Under the pieces are notes generated by a model. The model was not told where the DNA came from and did no database searches. It saw only the letters and a list, made by a program, of their open reading frames with translations. A stretch of DNA of 64,000 nt from Rubrivivax sp. (GTDB lineage Bacteria; Pseudomonadota; Gammaproteobacteria; Burkholderiales; Burkholderiaceae_C): assembly GCA_020248945.1 (NCBI GenBank), contig JADCGQ010000005.1, forward strand, positions 94,482-158,481. The letters are read 5' to 3'. Shown here piece after piece: positions 37,516 to 48,275 of the stretch (positions within the stretch are counted from its first letter, which is position 1; each line of letters opens with the position of its first letter). A program made the position numbers and the translations under genes.

Positions 37516-38226
37516 ATGCCGGCTTACCAGCGCATCCTTCTCAAGCTCTCCGGCGAAGCCCTGATGGGCGATGACGCCTACGGCATCAACCGCGCCACGA
37601 TCGTGCGCATGGTGCGCGAGATCAAGGGCGTCACCGACCTCGGCGTGCAGGTGGCCGTCGTCATCGGCGGCGGCAACATCTTCCGCGGCGTGGCCGGCGG
37701 TTCGGTGGGCATGGACCGCGCCACCGCCGACTACATGGGCATGCTCGCCACCGTCATGAACTCGCTGGCGCTTGGCGACACCATGCGCCAGGAGGGCATC
37801 ACGGCCCGCGTGATGTCGGCCATCGGCATCGACCAGGTGGTGGAGCCCTACGTGCGCCCCAAGGCGCTGCAGTACCTCGAAGAGGGCAAGGTCGTCGTGT
37901 TTGCGGCCGGTACCGGCAACCCGTTCTTCACCACCGACACGGCCGCCGCGCTGCGCGGCGCCGAAATCGGCGCCGAAGTGGTGCTGAAGGCCACCAAGGT
38001 CGACGGTGTCTACACCGCCGATCCCAAGAAGGACCCGAGCGCCACGCTCTACAAGAACATCAGCTTCGACGAAGCGATCGCCAAGAACCTGCAGGTCATG
38101 GACGCCACGGCCTTTGCGCTGTGCCGCGACCAGAAGCTGCCCATCAAGGTGTTCTCGATCGTCAAGCCCGGCGCCCTGCAGCGCGTGGTGCGCGGCGAGG
38201 ACGAGGGCACGCTGGTGCACGTCTGA
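37516..38226 (+). CDS. pyrH: Uridylate kinase
   Basis: A 236-residue hexameric UMP kinase of the amino-acid-kinase fold, producing [29 protein letters not shown] and [17 protein letters not shown] are characteristic. Length is typical. It is followed by frr after 23 bases. Confidence 0.97.
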   Translation: MPAYQRILLKLSGEALMGDDAYGINRATIVRMVREIKGVTDLGVQVAVVIGGGNIFRGVAGGSVGMDRATADYMGMLATVMNSLALGDTMRQEGITARVMSAIGIDQVVEPYVRPKALQYLEEGKVVVFAAGTGNPFFTTDTAAALRGAEIGAEVVLKATKVDGVYTADPKKDPSATLYKNISFDEAIAKNLQVMDATAFALCRDQKLPIKVFSIVKPGALQRVVRGEDEGTLVHV

Positions 38227-38249
38227 TGCCGATTTGACGAGGACGATCG

Positions 38250-38810
38250 ATGACGATTGCCGACATCAAGAAGACCGCCGAAACCAAGATGGCCAAGTCC
38301 ATCGAGGCGTTCAAGAACGAGCTCCACAAGATCCGCACCGGCCGCGCCCACCCGGGCCTGCTCGACCAGGTGCAGGTCGACTACTACGGCTCGATGGTGC
38401 CGATCAGCCAGGTGGCCAACGTGTCGCTGCTCGACGCGCGCACGATCAGCGTGCAGCCCTGGGAAAAGGGCCTCGGCCCGAAGATCGAGAAGGCCATCCG
38501 CGAAAGCGACCTCGGCCTGAACCCCAGCGCCCAGGGCGACCTGCTCCGCGTGCCGATGCCGGGCCTGACCGAAGAGCGCCGCAAGGAACTCACGAAGGTG
38601 GTGCGCAACGCCGGCGAAGACGCCAAGATCGCCGTGCGCAGCGTGCGCCGCGAGGCCAACGAGCACCTGAAGAAGCTGCTCAAGGACAAGGCCGTGTCCG
38701 AGGACGACGAGCGCCGCGCGCAAGACGAGGTGCAGCGCCTGACCGACGGCACCATCGCGCAGATCGACAAGCTGGTGCAGGGCAAGGAAGCCGAGGTCAT
38801 GGCGGTCTGA
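38250..38810 (+). CDS. frr: Ribosome recycling factor
   Basis: A 186-residue factor that with EF-G splits post-termination ribosomes. [21 protein letters not shown] and PQWEKGL-like [15 protein letters not shown] are signatures, and the C-terminus ends in the conserved [24 protein letters not shown] ribosome-binding site precedes the ATG. Confidence 0.97.
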   Translation: MTIADIKKTAETKMAKSIEAFKNELHKIRTGRAHPGLLDQVQVDYYGSMVPISQVANVSLLDARTISVQPWEKGLGPKIEKAIRESDLGLNPSAQGDLLRVPMPGLTEERRKELTKVVRNAGEDAKIAVRSVRREANEHLKKLLKDKAVSEDDERRAQDEVQRLTDGTIAQIDKLVQGKEAEVMAV

Positions 38811-38822
38811 GCCCGGCGCAGG

Positions 38823-39572
38823 ATGAATGATCTTTCGCAGCCCACCACGGCCTTGGCCACCGTGCCACGCCATGTGGCCGTGGTCATGGACGGCAACGGC
38901 CGCTGGGCGCGCAAGCGCTACATGCCGCGCTTCTTCGGCCACAAGCAGGGTGTCGACGCGCTGGTGCGCACGGTCAACAGCTTCGCCGACCGCGGCGTCG
39001 AGTACCTCACCGTCTTTGCCTTCAGCTCCGAGAACTGGAAGCGGCCCACCGAAGAGGTCTCGGGCCTGATGAGCCTGGTGCTGGTGGCGGTGTCGAAGTA
39101 CCTCACCAAGATGCACCAGGACGGCGTGCGCATCCGCATCGTCGGCGACCGCTCCGCCGTCTCCGACAAGCTGCGCAAGGCCTGGGAGCAGGCCGAGGCG
39201 CTGACCGAACGCAACACGCGCATCACGCTGGCCGTGGCCTTCAACTACGGCGGCCGCTGGGACGTGGTGCAGGCCTGCCGCGATGCCATCGCGCAGGGCC
39301 TGAAACCGGAGCAGCTCGACGAGGCCTGGCTGTCGCAGCACATGGCGATGAGCTTCGCGCCCGACCCTGATCTCTTCATCCGCACCGGGGGCGAGATGCG
39401 CATGAGCAACTTCCTGCTCTGGCAGGCGGCCTACTCGGAGCTGTTCTTCACCGACTGCCTGTGGCCCGATTTCGGCGAGGCCGAGATCGATGCCGCGCTG
39501 TCCGCCTACGCCCAGCGCGACCGCCGCTACGGCGGCATCCAGCCGCCTTCGGTGGCGCTGCCCGGCGCGTGA
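38823..39572 (+). CDS. uppS: Undecaprenyl diphosphate synthase
   Basis: A 249-residue cis-prenyltransferase making the C55 lipid carrier for peptidoglycan and O-antigen. VVMDGNGRWARKR (catalytic Asp near 23) and the C-terminal DPDLFIRTGGEMRMSNFLLWQAAYSELFF region are diagnostic. It lies 12 bases after frr. Its stop codon overlaps a possible GTG start of cdsA. Confidence 0.97.
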   Translation: MNDLSQPTTALATVPRHVAVVMDGNGRWARKRYMPRFFGHKQGVDALVRTVNSFADRGVEYLTVFAFSSENWKRPTEEVSGLMSLVLVAVSKYLTKMHQDGVRIRIVGDRSAVSDKLRKAWEQAEALTERNTRITLAVAFNYGGRWDVVQACRDAIAQGLKPEQLDEAWLSQHMAMSFAPDPDLFIRTGGEMRMSNFLLWQAAYSELFFTDCLWPDFGEAEIDAALSAYAQRDRRYGGIQPPSVALPGA

Positions 39573-39619
39573 GCGCCGGCCGGCCGCCTGCCGCAGTACC
39601 GGGCCCGTCCGCCATCGGC

Positions 39620-40462
39620 ATGCTGGGCCAGCGCATCCTCACTGCCGTCGTGCTGGTGCTGCTGTTGCTGGGCACGCTGGCCGCCGCCAGCCCATGGCCG
39701 TTTGCACTGCTGACGCTGGTGCTCATCGCCGCGGCCGGCTGGGAGTGGGGCCGGCTCAACCAGGCCGGCACCGCGCTGGCCTGGGCGATGGGCGCGGCGG
39801 TGGGCCTGGCCGGTGCCGCAGCGCTGCTGGCCGGCTGGAAGCAGGACGCCCCCGAGGCGCTGTGGTGGGTGGTGGCCTTGCTCTGGGTGGTGGCCGGTGG
39901 GCTGGCGCTGAAGAGCGGCCCGGCGCTGTGGCCTCGTTTGCCCAAGGCGGCGCGCTGGGTGGTCGGGCTCGTCACCTTGTGGGCGGCCTGGCTGGCGCTG
40001 GCGCACGCGCGGGCGGTGGGCATCAACTTCCTGCTGTCGGTGCTGGCCCTTGTCTGGATGGCCGATGTCGCGGCCTATTTCGGCGGCCGGGCCCTCGGGC
40101 GCCGCAAGCTGGCCCCTTCGATCAGCCCTGGCAAGAGCTGGGAGGGCGTGTGGTCGGGCATGGTCGGTGTGCTGGCCTTGGCGGCGCTGTGGATTGCCAT
40201 CGACGAGCGCTTTGCGGTCGACGCGCCGAGTCTGTTCACGCGGCTGTGGCAGCACCTGGGTGGGGTGGGCATGGTGCTGGCGCTGCTGGTGCTGAGCGGG
40301 CTCAGCGTCGTCGGCGATCTGGTCGAGTCCCTGGTCAAGCGGGCCGCCGGTGCCAAAGACAGCAGCCGGCTCCTGCCCGGCCATGGTGGCGTGCTCGACC
40401 GCGTCGACGCGCTGCTGCCGGTGCTGCCGGCAGCGATGGCCCTCCTGTCCTTGACTCGGTGA
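39620..40462 (+). CDS. cdsA: Phosphatidate cytidylyltransferase
   Basis: A 280-residue polytopic membrane enzyme making CDP-diacylglycerol for phospholipids. About eight hydrophobic segments are seen. The signature SPGKSWEGVWSG leads to GDLVESLVKRAAGAKDSSRLLPGHGGVLDRVDALL. ATG 39620 (MLGQRILTAVV) fits the family; an in-frame GTG at 39569 overlapping the uppS stop would add 17 residues and cannot be excluded. Confidence 0.95.
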   Translation: MLGQRILTAVVLVLLLLGTLAAASPWPFALLTLVLIAAAGWEWGRLNQAGTALAWAMGAAVGLAGAAALLAGWKQDAPEALWWVVALLWVVAGGLALKSGPALWPRLPKAARWVVGLVTLWAAWLALAHARAVGINFLLSVLALVWMADVAAYFGGRALGRRKLAPSISPGKSWEGVWSGMVGVLALAALWIAIDERFAVDAPSLFTRLWQHLGGVGMVLALLVLSGLSVVGDLVESLVKRAAGAKDSSRLLPGHGGVLDRVDALLPVLPAAMALLSLTR

Positions 40463-40466
40463 ACAC

Positions 40467-41678
40467 ATGTCGGGTGAATCCTCGATGACCCTCCGCCGGC
40501 AACGCCTGGCCATCCTCGGCTCCACGGGCTCGATCGGCACCAGCACGCTCGACGTGGTGGCGCTGCACCCGGAGCGCTTCGAGGTCTTCGGGCTCACGGC
40601 CTTCCGCCGGGTGGATCTGCTGCTCGAGCAATGCCGCCGCTTCCGGCCCGCCGTGGTGGTGGTGCCCGACGAAGCCCAGGCGCCGCCCCTGCGCGCGCAA
40701 CTGGCGGCCGCCGGTCTGAAGACCGAGGTGCGCACGGGCGCCGGTGCACTGGCCGAACTGGCCGCAGCGCCCGAGGTCGATGCCGTCATGGCCGCGATCG
40801 TGGGTGCTGCCGGCCTGCCGGCCTGCATGGCGGCGGCGCGTGCGGGCAAGCGGCTGCTGCTGGCCAACAAGGAGGCGCTGGTGGTCGGCGGTGCCAGCTT
40901 CATGCGCACGGTGACGCAGGGCGGGGCGACGCTGCTGCCCATCGACAGCGAGCACAGCGCCATCTTCCAGTGCCTGCCCGAAGACCGCAGCGCCTGGCCG
41001 CGGCGCATCGACCACATCGTGCTCACGGCCAGCGGCGGGCCGTTCCGAGAGCGTGAGCACACCACGCTGGCCGATGTGACCCCCGCCCAGGCCGTGGCGC
41101 ACCCGAACTGGGTCATGGGCCCGAAGATCTCGGTCGACTCGGCGACGATGATGAACAAGGCGCTCGAGGTCATCGAGGCGCGCTGGCTCTTCGACCTCAA
41201 GCCCGAGCAGATCCGCGTCGTCATCCACCCGCAGAGCATCATCCACAGCATGGTGGTGTGCCGCGATGCCAGCGTGCTGGCGCAGCTGGGCACGCCGGAC
41301 ATGAAGGTGCCCATCGCCTACGGCCTGGCGTTCCCCGAGCGCGTGGAGAGCGGCGCGCCGCGCCTCGATTTCCTGGGCCTGAAGCCGCTGACCTTTCTCG
41401 AGCCCGACCGCGTGCGCTGCCCGGGGCTCTTTCTGGCCTGGGATGCGCTTCGCGCGGCCGAGGGCACGACGGCCGTGCTGAACGCCGCCAACGAGATGGC
41501 GGTGGCGGCGTTTCTGGAGGGAGCCATCCGCTTCACCGACATTCACACGGTCAACGCCGAGACGCTGTCGCGGCTGCCGCCCGCGCTCGGCGCCGACCCC
41601 CACGTGGACGACCTCATCGATCTCGACCAGCGCGCCCGCGCCACCGCCAGCCAGGTCATGCAAGGTCTCGCCCGATGA
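40467..41678 (+). CDS. dxr: 1-deoxy-D-xylulose 5-phosphate reductoisomerase
   Basis: A 403-residue NADPH enzyme producing MEP, the committed step of the non-mevalonate pathway. LGSTGSIGTSTLDVV binds NADPH. LANKEALVVGG, PIDSEHSAIFQCL and HPNWVMGPKISVDSATMMNK carry metal and substrate ligands. ATG 40467 is 4 bases after cdsA; a second ATG at 40485 is possible. It overlaps rseP by ATGA. Confidence 0.96.
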   Translation: MSGESSMTLRRQRLAILGSTGSIGTSTLDVVALHPERFEVFGLTAFRRVDLLLEQCRRFRPAVVVVPDEAQAPPLRAQLAAAGLKTEVRTGAGALAELAAAPEVDAVMAAIVGAAGLPACMAAARAGKRLLLANKEALVVGGASFMRTVTQGGATLLPIDSEHSAIFQCLPEDRSAWPRRIDHIVLTASGGPFREREHTTLADVTPAQAVAHPNWVMGPKISVDSATMMNKALEVIEARWLFDLKPEQIRVVIHPQSIIHSMVVCRDASVLAQLGTPDMKVPIAYGLAFPERVESGAPRLDFLGLKPLTFLEPDRVRCPGLFLAWDALRAAEGTTAVLNAANEMAVAAFLEGAIRFTDIHTVNAETLSRLPPALGADPHVDDLIDLDQRARATASQVMQGLAR

Positions 41679-43075
41679 TCACCACGGTGCTCGCCTTCCT
41701 GCTGACGCTGGGGGTGCTGATCGTCATCCACGAGTACGGACACTACCGCGTGGCCGTGGCCTGCGGCGTGAAGGTGCTGCGCTTCTCGGTGGGTTTCGGC
41801 CGCGTCATCTGGAGCCGTCGCTGGGGGCCTGACGGCACCGAGTTCACCTTGAGTGCGCTGCCCCTCGGCGGCTACGTGCGCATGCTCGACGAGCGCGAAG
41901 GCGAGGTGCCCGAGCACGAGCGGCACCGGGCGTTCAACCGCCAGTCGCTGGGTCGGCGCGCGGCCATCGTCGTGGCCGGCCCGCTGGCCAACCTGCTGCT
42001 GGCGGTGCTGCTGTACGGCGCCGCGCACTGGATCGGCATCGAGGAGCCCAAGGCCGTGCTGTCGGCGCCGGCCGCCGGCACACCGGCCCACAGCGCCGGC
42101 CTGCGCGCCGGCGACTGGGTGCGCGGCATCGCCCCGAGCGGCAGCGCCGAGTGGACCGAACTGCAGTCGATGGCCGACCTGCGCTGGCAGATCACGCGCG
42201 CGGCCATGAACAAGGCGGACGTGCAACTCGAGGTGACCGACCGCGACGGCCGCAGCCGCCGCAGCGTCACGCTGTCGCTGGCCGATATCGACTCGCGCGA
42301 TGTCGATGCCGGCTTCCTGCGCCGCGTGGGGCTGGCCGGCAGCTTCAGCGAGCCGGTGCTGGGAGAGGTCGTGCCGGGCGGACCCGCAGCCACGGCCGGC
42401 CTGATGCGCGGCGACCGCGTGCTGGCGATCGATGGCCAACCGGTGGTCGAGGCCTTGGGCACGGTCGAGAAGGTGCGTGCCGCGGTGATCACGGCTGCCG
42501 ACGGCAGCACGCAGGCCCGCACGCTGCGCTTCACGGTCGAGCGCGCCGGGCGCGTGATGGAGTTCGACGTGACGCCGCGCCTGGTGCAGCAGGAGGGCCG
42601 CGACGGCCCGCGCACCCTGGGCCGCATCGACGCGCAGCCGGGCCAGCCCGGCGAGCGCGTGCTGGTGCGCCACGGCCCGATCGACGGCCTCATGCTGGGC
42701 GCCGAGCGCACCTGGGAGGTGTCGGTGCTGACTGTGCGCATGCTCGGCCGCATGCTCATCGGCGAGGCCTCGATCAAGAACCTCTCGGGCCCGCTCACCA
42801 TTGCCGACTACGCCGGCCAGAGCGTGCAGCAAGGCCTCGCCTTCTACCTGGGTTTCCTGGCGCTGGTGAGCGTGAGCCTGGGTGTTCTCAACCTGCTGCC
42901 GCTGCCGATGCTCGATGGGGGGCACCTCATGTATTACATTTTCGAAGGTGTCACCGGGCGCCCCGTCTCCGACGCGTGGCTGGCCCGGTTGCAGCGCGGC
43001 GGCATCGTGGTGCTGCTGGCGATGATGTCCGTGGCGCTGTTCAACGACGTGGCCCGCTTGCTGGGCCTTCACTAG
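41675..43075 (+). CDS. rseP: RIP zinc metalloprotease RseP
   Basis: A 466-residue intramembrane site-2 protease that cleaves anti-sigma factors and signal peptide remnants. The active-site motif VIHEYGHY lies in the first transmembrane helix. Two PDZ domains follow (around residues 120-290). The C-terminal helices contain NLLPLPMLDGGHLMYY, whose Asp is a zinc ligand. ATG 41675 overlaps the dxr stop; the longer track ORF is inside dxr. Confidence 0.95.
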   Translation: MITTVLAFLLTLGVLIVIHEYGHYRVAVACGVKVLRFSVGFGRVIWSRRWGPDGTEFTLSALPLGGYVRMLDEREGEVPEHERHRAFNRQSLGRRAAIVVAGPLANLLLAVLLYGAAHWIGIEEPKAVLSAPAAGTPAHSAGLRAGDWVRGIAPSGSAEWTELQSMADLRWQITRAAMNKADVQLEVTDRDGRSRRSVTLSLADIDSRDVDAGFLRRVGLAGSFSEPVLGEVVPGGPAATAGLMRGDRVLAIDGQPVVEALGTVEKVRAAVITAADGSTQARTLRFTVERAGRVMEFDVTPRLVQQEGRDGPRTLGRIDAQPGQPGERVLVRHGPIDGLMLGAERTWEVSVLTVRMLGRMLIGEASIKNLSGPLTIADYAGQSVQQGLAFYLGFLALVSVSLGVLNLLPLPMLDGGHLMYYIFEGVTGRPVSDAWLARLQRGGIVVLLAMMSVALFNDVARLLGLH

Positions 43076-43080
43076 ATCCC

Positions 43081-45393
43081 ATGTTTCCTGTTTCTTCTTT
43101 GGCCCCGCTGCGTCCGGTTGCCGCGATGGTGCTGCTGGTCGCGTCCGGTGCCGTTCTGGCGCAGACCGCGCCGCGTGCCGTCGAGCCCTTTGTCATCCGC
43201 GACATCCGCATCGAGGGCCTTCAGCGCACCGATCCGGGCACGGTGTTCGCGGCGCTTCCCTTCCGTGTCGGCGACACCTACACCGACGACAAGGGCTCTG
43301 CCGCGCTGCGGGCCCTGTTCACCACGGGCCTGTTCAAGGACGTGCGCATCGAGATCGAGGACGGCACCACCGTCATCGTGGTCGAAGAGCGCGCGATCAT
43401 TGCCGCGGTCACCTTCGTCGGCCTGCAGGAGTTCGACAAGGAACCCCTGACCAAGAGCCTGAAGGACGCCGGCATCGGCGAAGGCCTGCCCTTCGACCGT
43501 GCGCTGATCGACCGCGCCGAGCAGGAGATCAAGCGCCAGTACCTCAGCCGCAGCCTCTACGGCGCCGAGGTCACGACGACGATCACGCCGCTGGAACGCA
43601 ACCGGGTCACGGTCACGTTCACGATGAACGAAGGTGATGCCGCGCGCATCGCCAACGTGCGCATCCTGGGCACCCGCGTGTTCAGCGAGAAGGAGCTGCT
43701 CGAGCAGTTCGAGCTCACCTCGACCGGCTGGTTCACCTGGTACACGAAGTCCGACCGCTACTCGCGCAGCAAGCTGAACTCCGACCTGGAAAAGCTGCGG
43801 GCCTGGTACCTGAACCGCGGCTACCTGGAGTTCGCGGTCGAGTCGACGCAGGTCACGATCTCGCCCGACAAGCAGACGATCACCGTTGCCATCAACGTGC
43901 GCGAGGGTCAGCCCTACACGGTGACGAGCGTGCGCCTGGAAGGTGAGTACCTCGGCAAGGACGACGAGTTCCGCCAGCGCGTGCTGCTGCGCCCCGGCCA
44001 GCCCTTCCGGGGCGATGCCGTCACCGAGACCCAGCGCCGCTTCCAGGAGCTCTTCGGCCTTTACGGCTACGCCTTCGCCCGCGTCGAGCCGCGCACCGAG
44101 ATCGACCGCGCCACCGGCCAGGTGGCGGTGGTGCTGGGTGCCGACCCCGGCCGCCGCGTCTACGTGCGCCGCATCGAAGTGGCCGGCAACACGCGCACGC
44201 GCGACGAGGTCGTGCGCCGCGAGTTCCGCCAGCTCGAGAGCGCCTGGTACGACGGCAGCCTGATCAAGCTCAGCAAGCAGCGTGTCGATCGCCTCGGCTA
44301 CTTTGAGGAAATCGACATCGAGACCAACGAGGTGCCCGGCGCGCCCGACCAGGCCGACCTCGTGGTCACGCTGAAGGAAAAGCCCACCGGCAACCTGGCC
44401 ATCGGTGCCGGCTACTCCAACGCCGAGAAGCTGACCTTCAGCGCCTCGGTGAGCCAGGACAACGCCTTCGGCTCCGGCAAGAGCCTGGGCTTCGAGATCA
44501 ACACCAGCCGCTTCAACCGCCAGCTGTCGCTGCGCACGGTGGACCCGTACTTCACGGTCGACGGCATTTCGCTGTCGGTCGACGCGTTCTATCGCACGAG
44601 CCGGCCGATCAACTTCCTCGGTGAGAGCTACGATCTGCGCACGCCGGGCGTGGCGGTGCGCTTCGGCGTGCCGTTCTCGGAGTTCGACACGGTGTTCATG
44701 GGTCTGGGCTGGGAGCGCACCGAGCTTGGCACCTCGGTCGGCCTGCCGCTGGCTTGGCTGAACTACCGCACGCTGTATGGCAACAACGCCGACTCCGTCA
44801 CCGCCACCGTCGGCTGGGCACGTGACGGCCGCGACAGCCTGCTCGTGCCCAGCTCCGGCCGCTACCAGCGTGTGCTGTTCGAGTATTCGTTCACCGGCGA
44901 AGTGCGCTACCTGAAGACCAACCTGCAGTACCAGGAGTACTGGTCGCTGCCCTACCGGCTGACGCTGGGCGTGAACGCCGAGGTCGGCATCGGCAAGGGC
45001 CTCCAGGGCAACCCGTTCCCGGTGTTCAAGAACTTCTACGGCGGTGGCCTGGGCACGGTGCGCTCCTTCGAGCAGAACTCGCTGGGCACGGTCGACCCCA
45101 CCGGCGCGTACATCGGCGGTGCGCGTCGCTTCAACGTCAACACCGAGCTGTACTTCCCGGTGCCGGGCTCGGGCAACGACCGCACGCTGCGCATCTTCGC
45201 CTTCGCCGACGCCGGCAACGTGTGGGCCGAAGACGAGCCGACACGCTGGAACAGCTTGCGCGCATCCGCCGGTTTCGGCCTGAGCTGGATCTCGCCGGTG
45301 GGCCCGCTGAAACTCAGCTGGGGCCGCCCGATCCAGGTGCAACGCAACGATAGAATCCAGCGCTTCCAATTCCAGATCGGGACTGCCTTCTGA
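43081..45393 (+). CDS. bamA: Outer membrane protein assembly factor BamA
   Basis: A 770-residue Omp85 protein and the core of the BAM complex. The signal peptide ends at AVLAQ near residue 28. Five POTRA domains span about 30-430, starting [17 protein letters not shown], followed by the 16-strand barrel. The conserved [15 protein letters not shown] and the C-terminal phenylalanine (FQIGTAF) are present. ATG 43081 is 5 bases after rseP. bamB and bamD are elsewhere in this window. Confidence 0.97.
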   Translation: MFPVSSLAPLRPVAAMVLLVASGAVLAQTAPRAVEPFVIRDIRIEGLQRTDPGTVFAALPFRVGDTYTDDKGSAALRALFTTGLFKDVRIEIEDGTTVIVVEERAIIAAVTFVGLQEFDKEPLTKSLKDAGIGEGLPFDRALIDRAEQEIKRQYLSRSLYGAEVTTTITPLERNRVTVTFTMNEGDAARIANVRILGTRVFSEKELLEQFELTSTGWFTWYTKSDRYSRSKLNSDLEKLRAWYLNRGYLEFAVESTQVTISPDKQTITVAINVREGQPYTVTSVRLEGEYLGKDDEFRQRVLLRPGQPFRGDAVTETQRRFQELFGLYGYAFARVEPRTEIDRATGQVAVVLGADPGRRVYVRRIEVAGNTRTRDEVVRREFRQLESAWYDGSLIKLSKQRVDRLGYFEEIDIETNEVPGAPDQADLVVTLKEKPTGNLAIGAGYSNAEKLTFSASVSQDNAFGSGKSLGFEINTSRFNRQLSLRTVDPYFTVDGISLSVDAFYRTSRPINFLGESYDLRTPGVAVRFGVPFSEFDTVFMGLGWERTELGTSVGLPLAWLNYRTLYGNNADSVTATVGWARDGRDSLLVPSSGRYQRVLFEYSFTGEVRYLKTNLQYQEYWSLPYRLTLGVNAEVGIGKGLQGNPFPVFKNFYGGGLGTVRSFEQNSLGTVDPTGAYIGGARRFNVNTELYFPVPGSGNDRTLRIFAFADAGNVWAEDEPTRWNSLRASAGFGLSWISPVGPLKLSWGRPIQVQRNDRIQRFQFQIGTAF

Positions 45394-45941
45394 TGAAGAC
45401 GTTCGTTCGCTCCACCCTCGCGCAAGGCTTGGCTGTCGTGGCCCTTGCCGCGGTCGCTGCCCAGCCTGTTACGGCCCAGGAGCTCAAGATCGGCTACGTC
45501 AACAGCGAGCGCGTGCTGCGCGAAGCTGCGCCCGCGCAGGCCGCCCAGAAGAAGCTCGAGGCCGAGTTCGGCAAGCGCCAGCGCGAGATGACCGAAGCCG
45601 AGCAGCGCCTGAAGGCCGCCGCCGACAAGCTCGAGAAGGACGGCCCCACGCTCGCCGCTGCCGACCGCGCCCGTCGCGAGCGCGAACTGGTCGAGCAAGA
45701 CCGAGACCTGCAGCGCAAGCGCCGCGAGTTCCAGGAAGACCTGAACCAGCGCCGCAACGAAGAACTCTCCGCCGTGGTCGAACGCGCCAACCGCGCCATC
45801 AAGCAGATCTTCGACAGCGAGAAGTACGACCTCATCCTGCAGGAAGTCATCTTCGCCGGCCCGCGCGTGGACATCACCGACAAGGTGATCCGCGTGCTCA
45901 ACGCGCCGGCTCCCGCCGCGCCGGCCGCCGCGCCGCGTTGA
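45393..45941 (+). CDS. skp: OmpH/Skp-family periplasmic chaperone
   Basis: A 182-residue periplasmic chaperone that carries unfolded outer-membrane proteins to BAM. The signal peptide ends at VTAQ, followed by [29 protein letters not shown] and a long coiled coil, then the conserved [13 protein letters not shown]. The ATG overlaps the bamA stop (TGATG), and its own stop overlaps lpxD. Confidence 0.94.
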   Translation: MKTFVRSTLAQGLAVVALAAVAAQPVTAQELKIGYVNSERVLREAAPAQAAQKKLEAEFGKRQREMTEAEQRLKAAADKLEKDGPTLAAADRARRERELVEQDRDLQRKRREFQEDLNQRRNEELSAVVERANRAIKQIFDSEKYDLILQEVIFAGPRVDITDKVIRVLNAPAPAAPAAAPR

Positions 45942-46996
45942 CGCCCCAGGCGTCGGACATGGCGCCTGTCGAGCCCGTTCGCCTGGGCGAACTCGCCGGC
46001 CTTCTGGGCGGCGAGTTGCGCGGCGACCCCGAACTCCGCATCCGCCGACTCGCGCCGCTGGACAGCGCCGACGAGCAGGCGATCGCGTTCCTCTCGAACC
46101 CGCGCTACCAGGCGCAGCTGGGACAGACGCAGGCGGGCTGCGTCATCGTGTCGCCCGCGCTGGCCGATGCGGCCGCGGCGCGCGGTGCAGCCCTCGTCTG
46201 CGCCGACCCGTACCACGCCTTTGCGCGGCTCACCCACTGGTGGGCGGCACGCACGCGGCGGCCGGCGGTGGCGGGCGTGCATGCCAGCGCAGTGGTGGAG
46301 GAGGGCGCCCGCATCGATGCCACGGCCTCGGTCGGTGCGATGGCCTTTGTCGGGCGCGGTGCGCAGATTGCGGCCGGGGCAGTGGTCGGGCCGCAGTGCC
46401 ATGTCGGTGAAGACGCCGTGGTCGGCGAACGCACCTGGCTCAAGGCCCGCGTGATGCTCTCCGACGCCTGCCGCATCGGCGCCCGCGGCATCGTGCACGG
46501 CGGCGCGGTGATCGGCGCCGACGGCTTCGGCTTCGCGCCGCACCAGGGGCGCTGGGAGAAGATCGAGCAGCTCGGCTCCGTGCAGATCGGCGATGACGTC
46601 GAGATCGGCGCCAACACCTGCATCGACCGCGGGGCCCTCGACGACACCGTGCTGGGCGATGGCGTGAAGCTGGACAACCTCGTGCAGATCGGCCACAACG
46701 TGCGCATCGGCGCGCACACGGCCTTTGCCGGTTGCGTCGGCGTGGCCGGCAGCGCGCGCATCGGCGCGCACTGCACGGCAGGTGGCGGCGCCATCATCCT
46801 GGGTCACCTGGAGATCGTCGATCACGTGCACATCACGGCGGCCACGCTCATCACGCGCTCGATCCTGAAGCCGGGCCAGTACAGCGGCGCGTTTCCCTTC
46901 GACGACAATGCGTCCTGGGAGAAGAATGCCGCCACGCTGCGGCAGCTGTACACGCTGCGCGAGCGCTTGCGCGCACTCGAAAAGAAGAACACCTGA
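45938..46996 (+). CDS. lpxD: UDP-3-O-(3-hydroxyacyl)glucosamine N-acyltransferase
   Basis: A 352-residue left-handed beta-helix acyltransferase, the third step of lipid A synthesis. The N-terminal uridine-binding domain ([24 protein letters not shown]) precedes hexapeptide repeats. The catalytic histidine is in [14 protein letters not shown] at 45938 overlaps the skp stop (TTGA). An in-frame ATG at 45959 would trim 7 residues and is equally plausible. Confidence 0.95.
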   Translation: MTPQASDMAPVEPVRLGELAGLLGGELRGDPELRIRRLAPLDSADEQAIAFLSNPRYQAQLGQTQAGCVIVSPALADAAAARGAALVCADPYHAFARLTHWWAARTRRPAVAGVHASAVVEEGARIDATASVGAMAFVGRGAQIAAGAVVGPQCHVGEDAVVGERTWLKARVMLSDACRIGARGIVHGGAVIGADGFGFAPHQGRWEKIEQLGSVQIGDDVEIGANTCIDRGALDDTVLGDGVKLDNLVQIGHNVRIGAHTAFAGCVGVAGSARIGAHCTAGGGAIILGHLEIVDHVHITAATLITRSILKPGQYSGAFPFDDNASWEKNAATLRQLYTLRERLRALEKKNT

Positions 46997-47034
46997 CGCG
47001 ACAGCGCGTCGACCGCCGGGGACCGGTTCACACC

Positions 47035-47475
47035 ATGCTCGACATCCAACACATCCTGCGCAAGCTGCCGCACCGCTACCCGTTCATCCTGGTCGACCGG
47101 GTGCTCGAGATCGAGCACCACGTGCGCATCAAGGCGCTGAAGAACGTCACCATCAACGAGCCCTTCTTCCAGGGCCACTTTCCGGCACGGCCGGTGATGC
47201 CGGGCGTGCTGATGCTCGAAGCGCTGGCGCAGGCCGCGGCGCTGCTCAGCTTCGAGAGCATGGGCACCGAGCCGGGCGACGACACGGTGGTGTACTTCGC
47301 CGGCATCGACGAGGCCCGCTTCAAGCGGCCCGTGGGCCCGGGCGACCAGCTCATCCTCGAGGCCGCCATCGAACGCCAGAAGGCCGGCATCTACCGCTAC
47401 AAGGCGCGCGCCACCGTCGACGGCCATCTCGCGGCCGAGGCGCTGCTGATGTGCACGATGCGCAAGGTGGGCTGA
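47035..47475 (+). CDS. fabZ: 3-hydroxyacyl-ACP dehydratase FabZ
   Basis: A 146-residue hot-dog-fold dehydratase of fatty acid elongation. [13 protein letters not shown] and the active-site [22 protein letters not shown] (His and Glu catalytic) are intact. ATG 47035 is chosen; the longer track ORF runs through lpxD. Its place between lpxD and lpxA is universal in Proteobacteria. Confidence 0.97.
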   Translation: MLDIQHILRKLPHRYPFILVDRVLEIEHHVRIKALKNVTINEPFFQGHFPARPVMPGVLMLEALAQAAALLSFESMGTEPGDDTVVYFAGIDEARFKRPVGPGDQLILEAAIERQKAGIYRYKARATVDGHLAAEALLMCTMRKVG

Positions 47476-48266
47476 TGCCGGCGAACGTGCATGCCACGGC
47501 GCTGGTCGACCCGGCGGCCGAACTGGCCGACGGGGTGCAGGTCGGTCCCTTCTGCGTCATCGGGCCGGGCGTGCGCATCGGCCAGGGCACGAGCATCGGC
47601 GCGCACTGCGTCATCGAAGGCCCCACCACCATCGGCCGCGACAACCGCATCGGCAGTCACAACGCGCTGGGCATCGCGCCGCAGGACAAGAAGTACGCCG
47701 GCGAGCCGACCGAACTGCACATCGGCGACGGCAACACGATCTTCCAGTTCTGCACCTTCAGCCGCGGCACGGCGCAAGATGGCGGCGTCACGCGCGTGGG
47801 CCATCACAACTGGATCATGGCCTACGTGCACCTGGCGCACGACGTGCAACTGGGCAGCCACACCATCCTGGCCAACAACGCCACGCTGGCTGGCCACGTG
47901 CACGTGGACGACTGGGCCATCATCGGCGGCCTCAGCGGCATCCACCAGTTCTGCCACATCGGCGCGCACGTGATGACCGGCTTCCAGAGCCACGTGAGCC
48001 AGGACGTGCCGCCCTTCATGACGGTGTCCGGCAATCCGCTGGCGGTTCACGGCTACAACGCCGAAGGCCTGCGCCGCCGCGGCTTCAGCAAGGAGCGCAT
48101 CGGCCTCGTCAAGCAGATGCACAAGCTGCTGTACCGCGAGGGCCTCACGCTCGAGGCGGCCAAGGCCGCGATCGCGGCGCTGAAGGGCACGGTCGAGGGC
48201 GGCGACGCCGATGTCGACGGCCTGCTCGGCTTCCTCGCGGCCAGCACCCGCGGCATCGTGCGCTGA
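47475..48266 (+). CDS. lpxA: UDP-N-acetylglucosamine acyltransferase
   Basis: A 263-residue beta-helix acyltransferase starting lipid A synthesis. Hexapeptide repeats ([16 protein letters not shown]), the catalytic region [11 protein letters not shown] and the conserved [20 protein letters not shown] are seen. The ATG shares a base with the fabZ stop (TGATG). Confidence 0.97.
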   Translation: MPANVHATALVDPAAELADGVQVGPFCVIGPGVRIGQGTSIGAHCVIEGPTTIGRDNRIGSHNALGIAPQDKKYAGEPTELHIGDGNTIFQFCTFSRGTAQDGGVTRVGHHNWIMAYVHLAHDVQLGSHTILANNATLAGHVHVDDWAIIGGLSGIHQFCHIGAHVMTGFQSHVSQDVPPFMTVSGNPLAVHGYNAEGLRRRGFSKERIGLVKQMHKLLYREGLTLEAAKAAIAALKGTVEGGDADVDGLLGFLAASTRGIVR

Positions 48267-48275
48267 CGGCCTGGC

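Noticed and set aside
43072-45369. 765-residue minus-strand ORF
   Set aside because: Shadow of bamA; its His/Ala/Val-rich sequence has no signal or domain.
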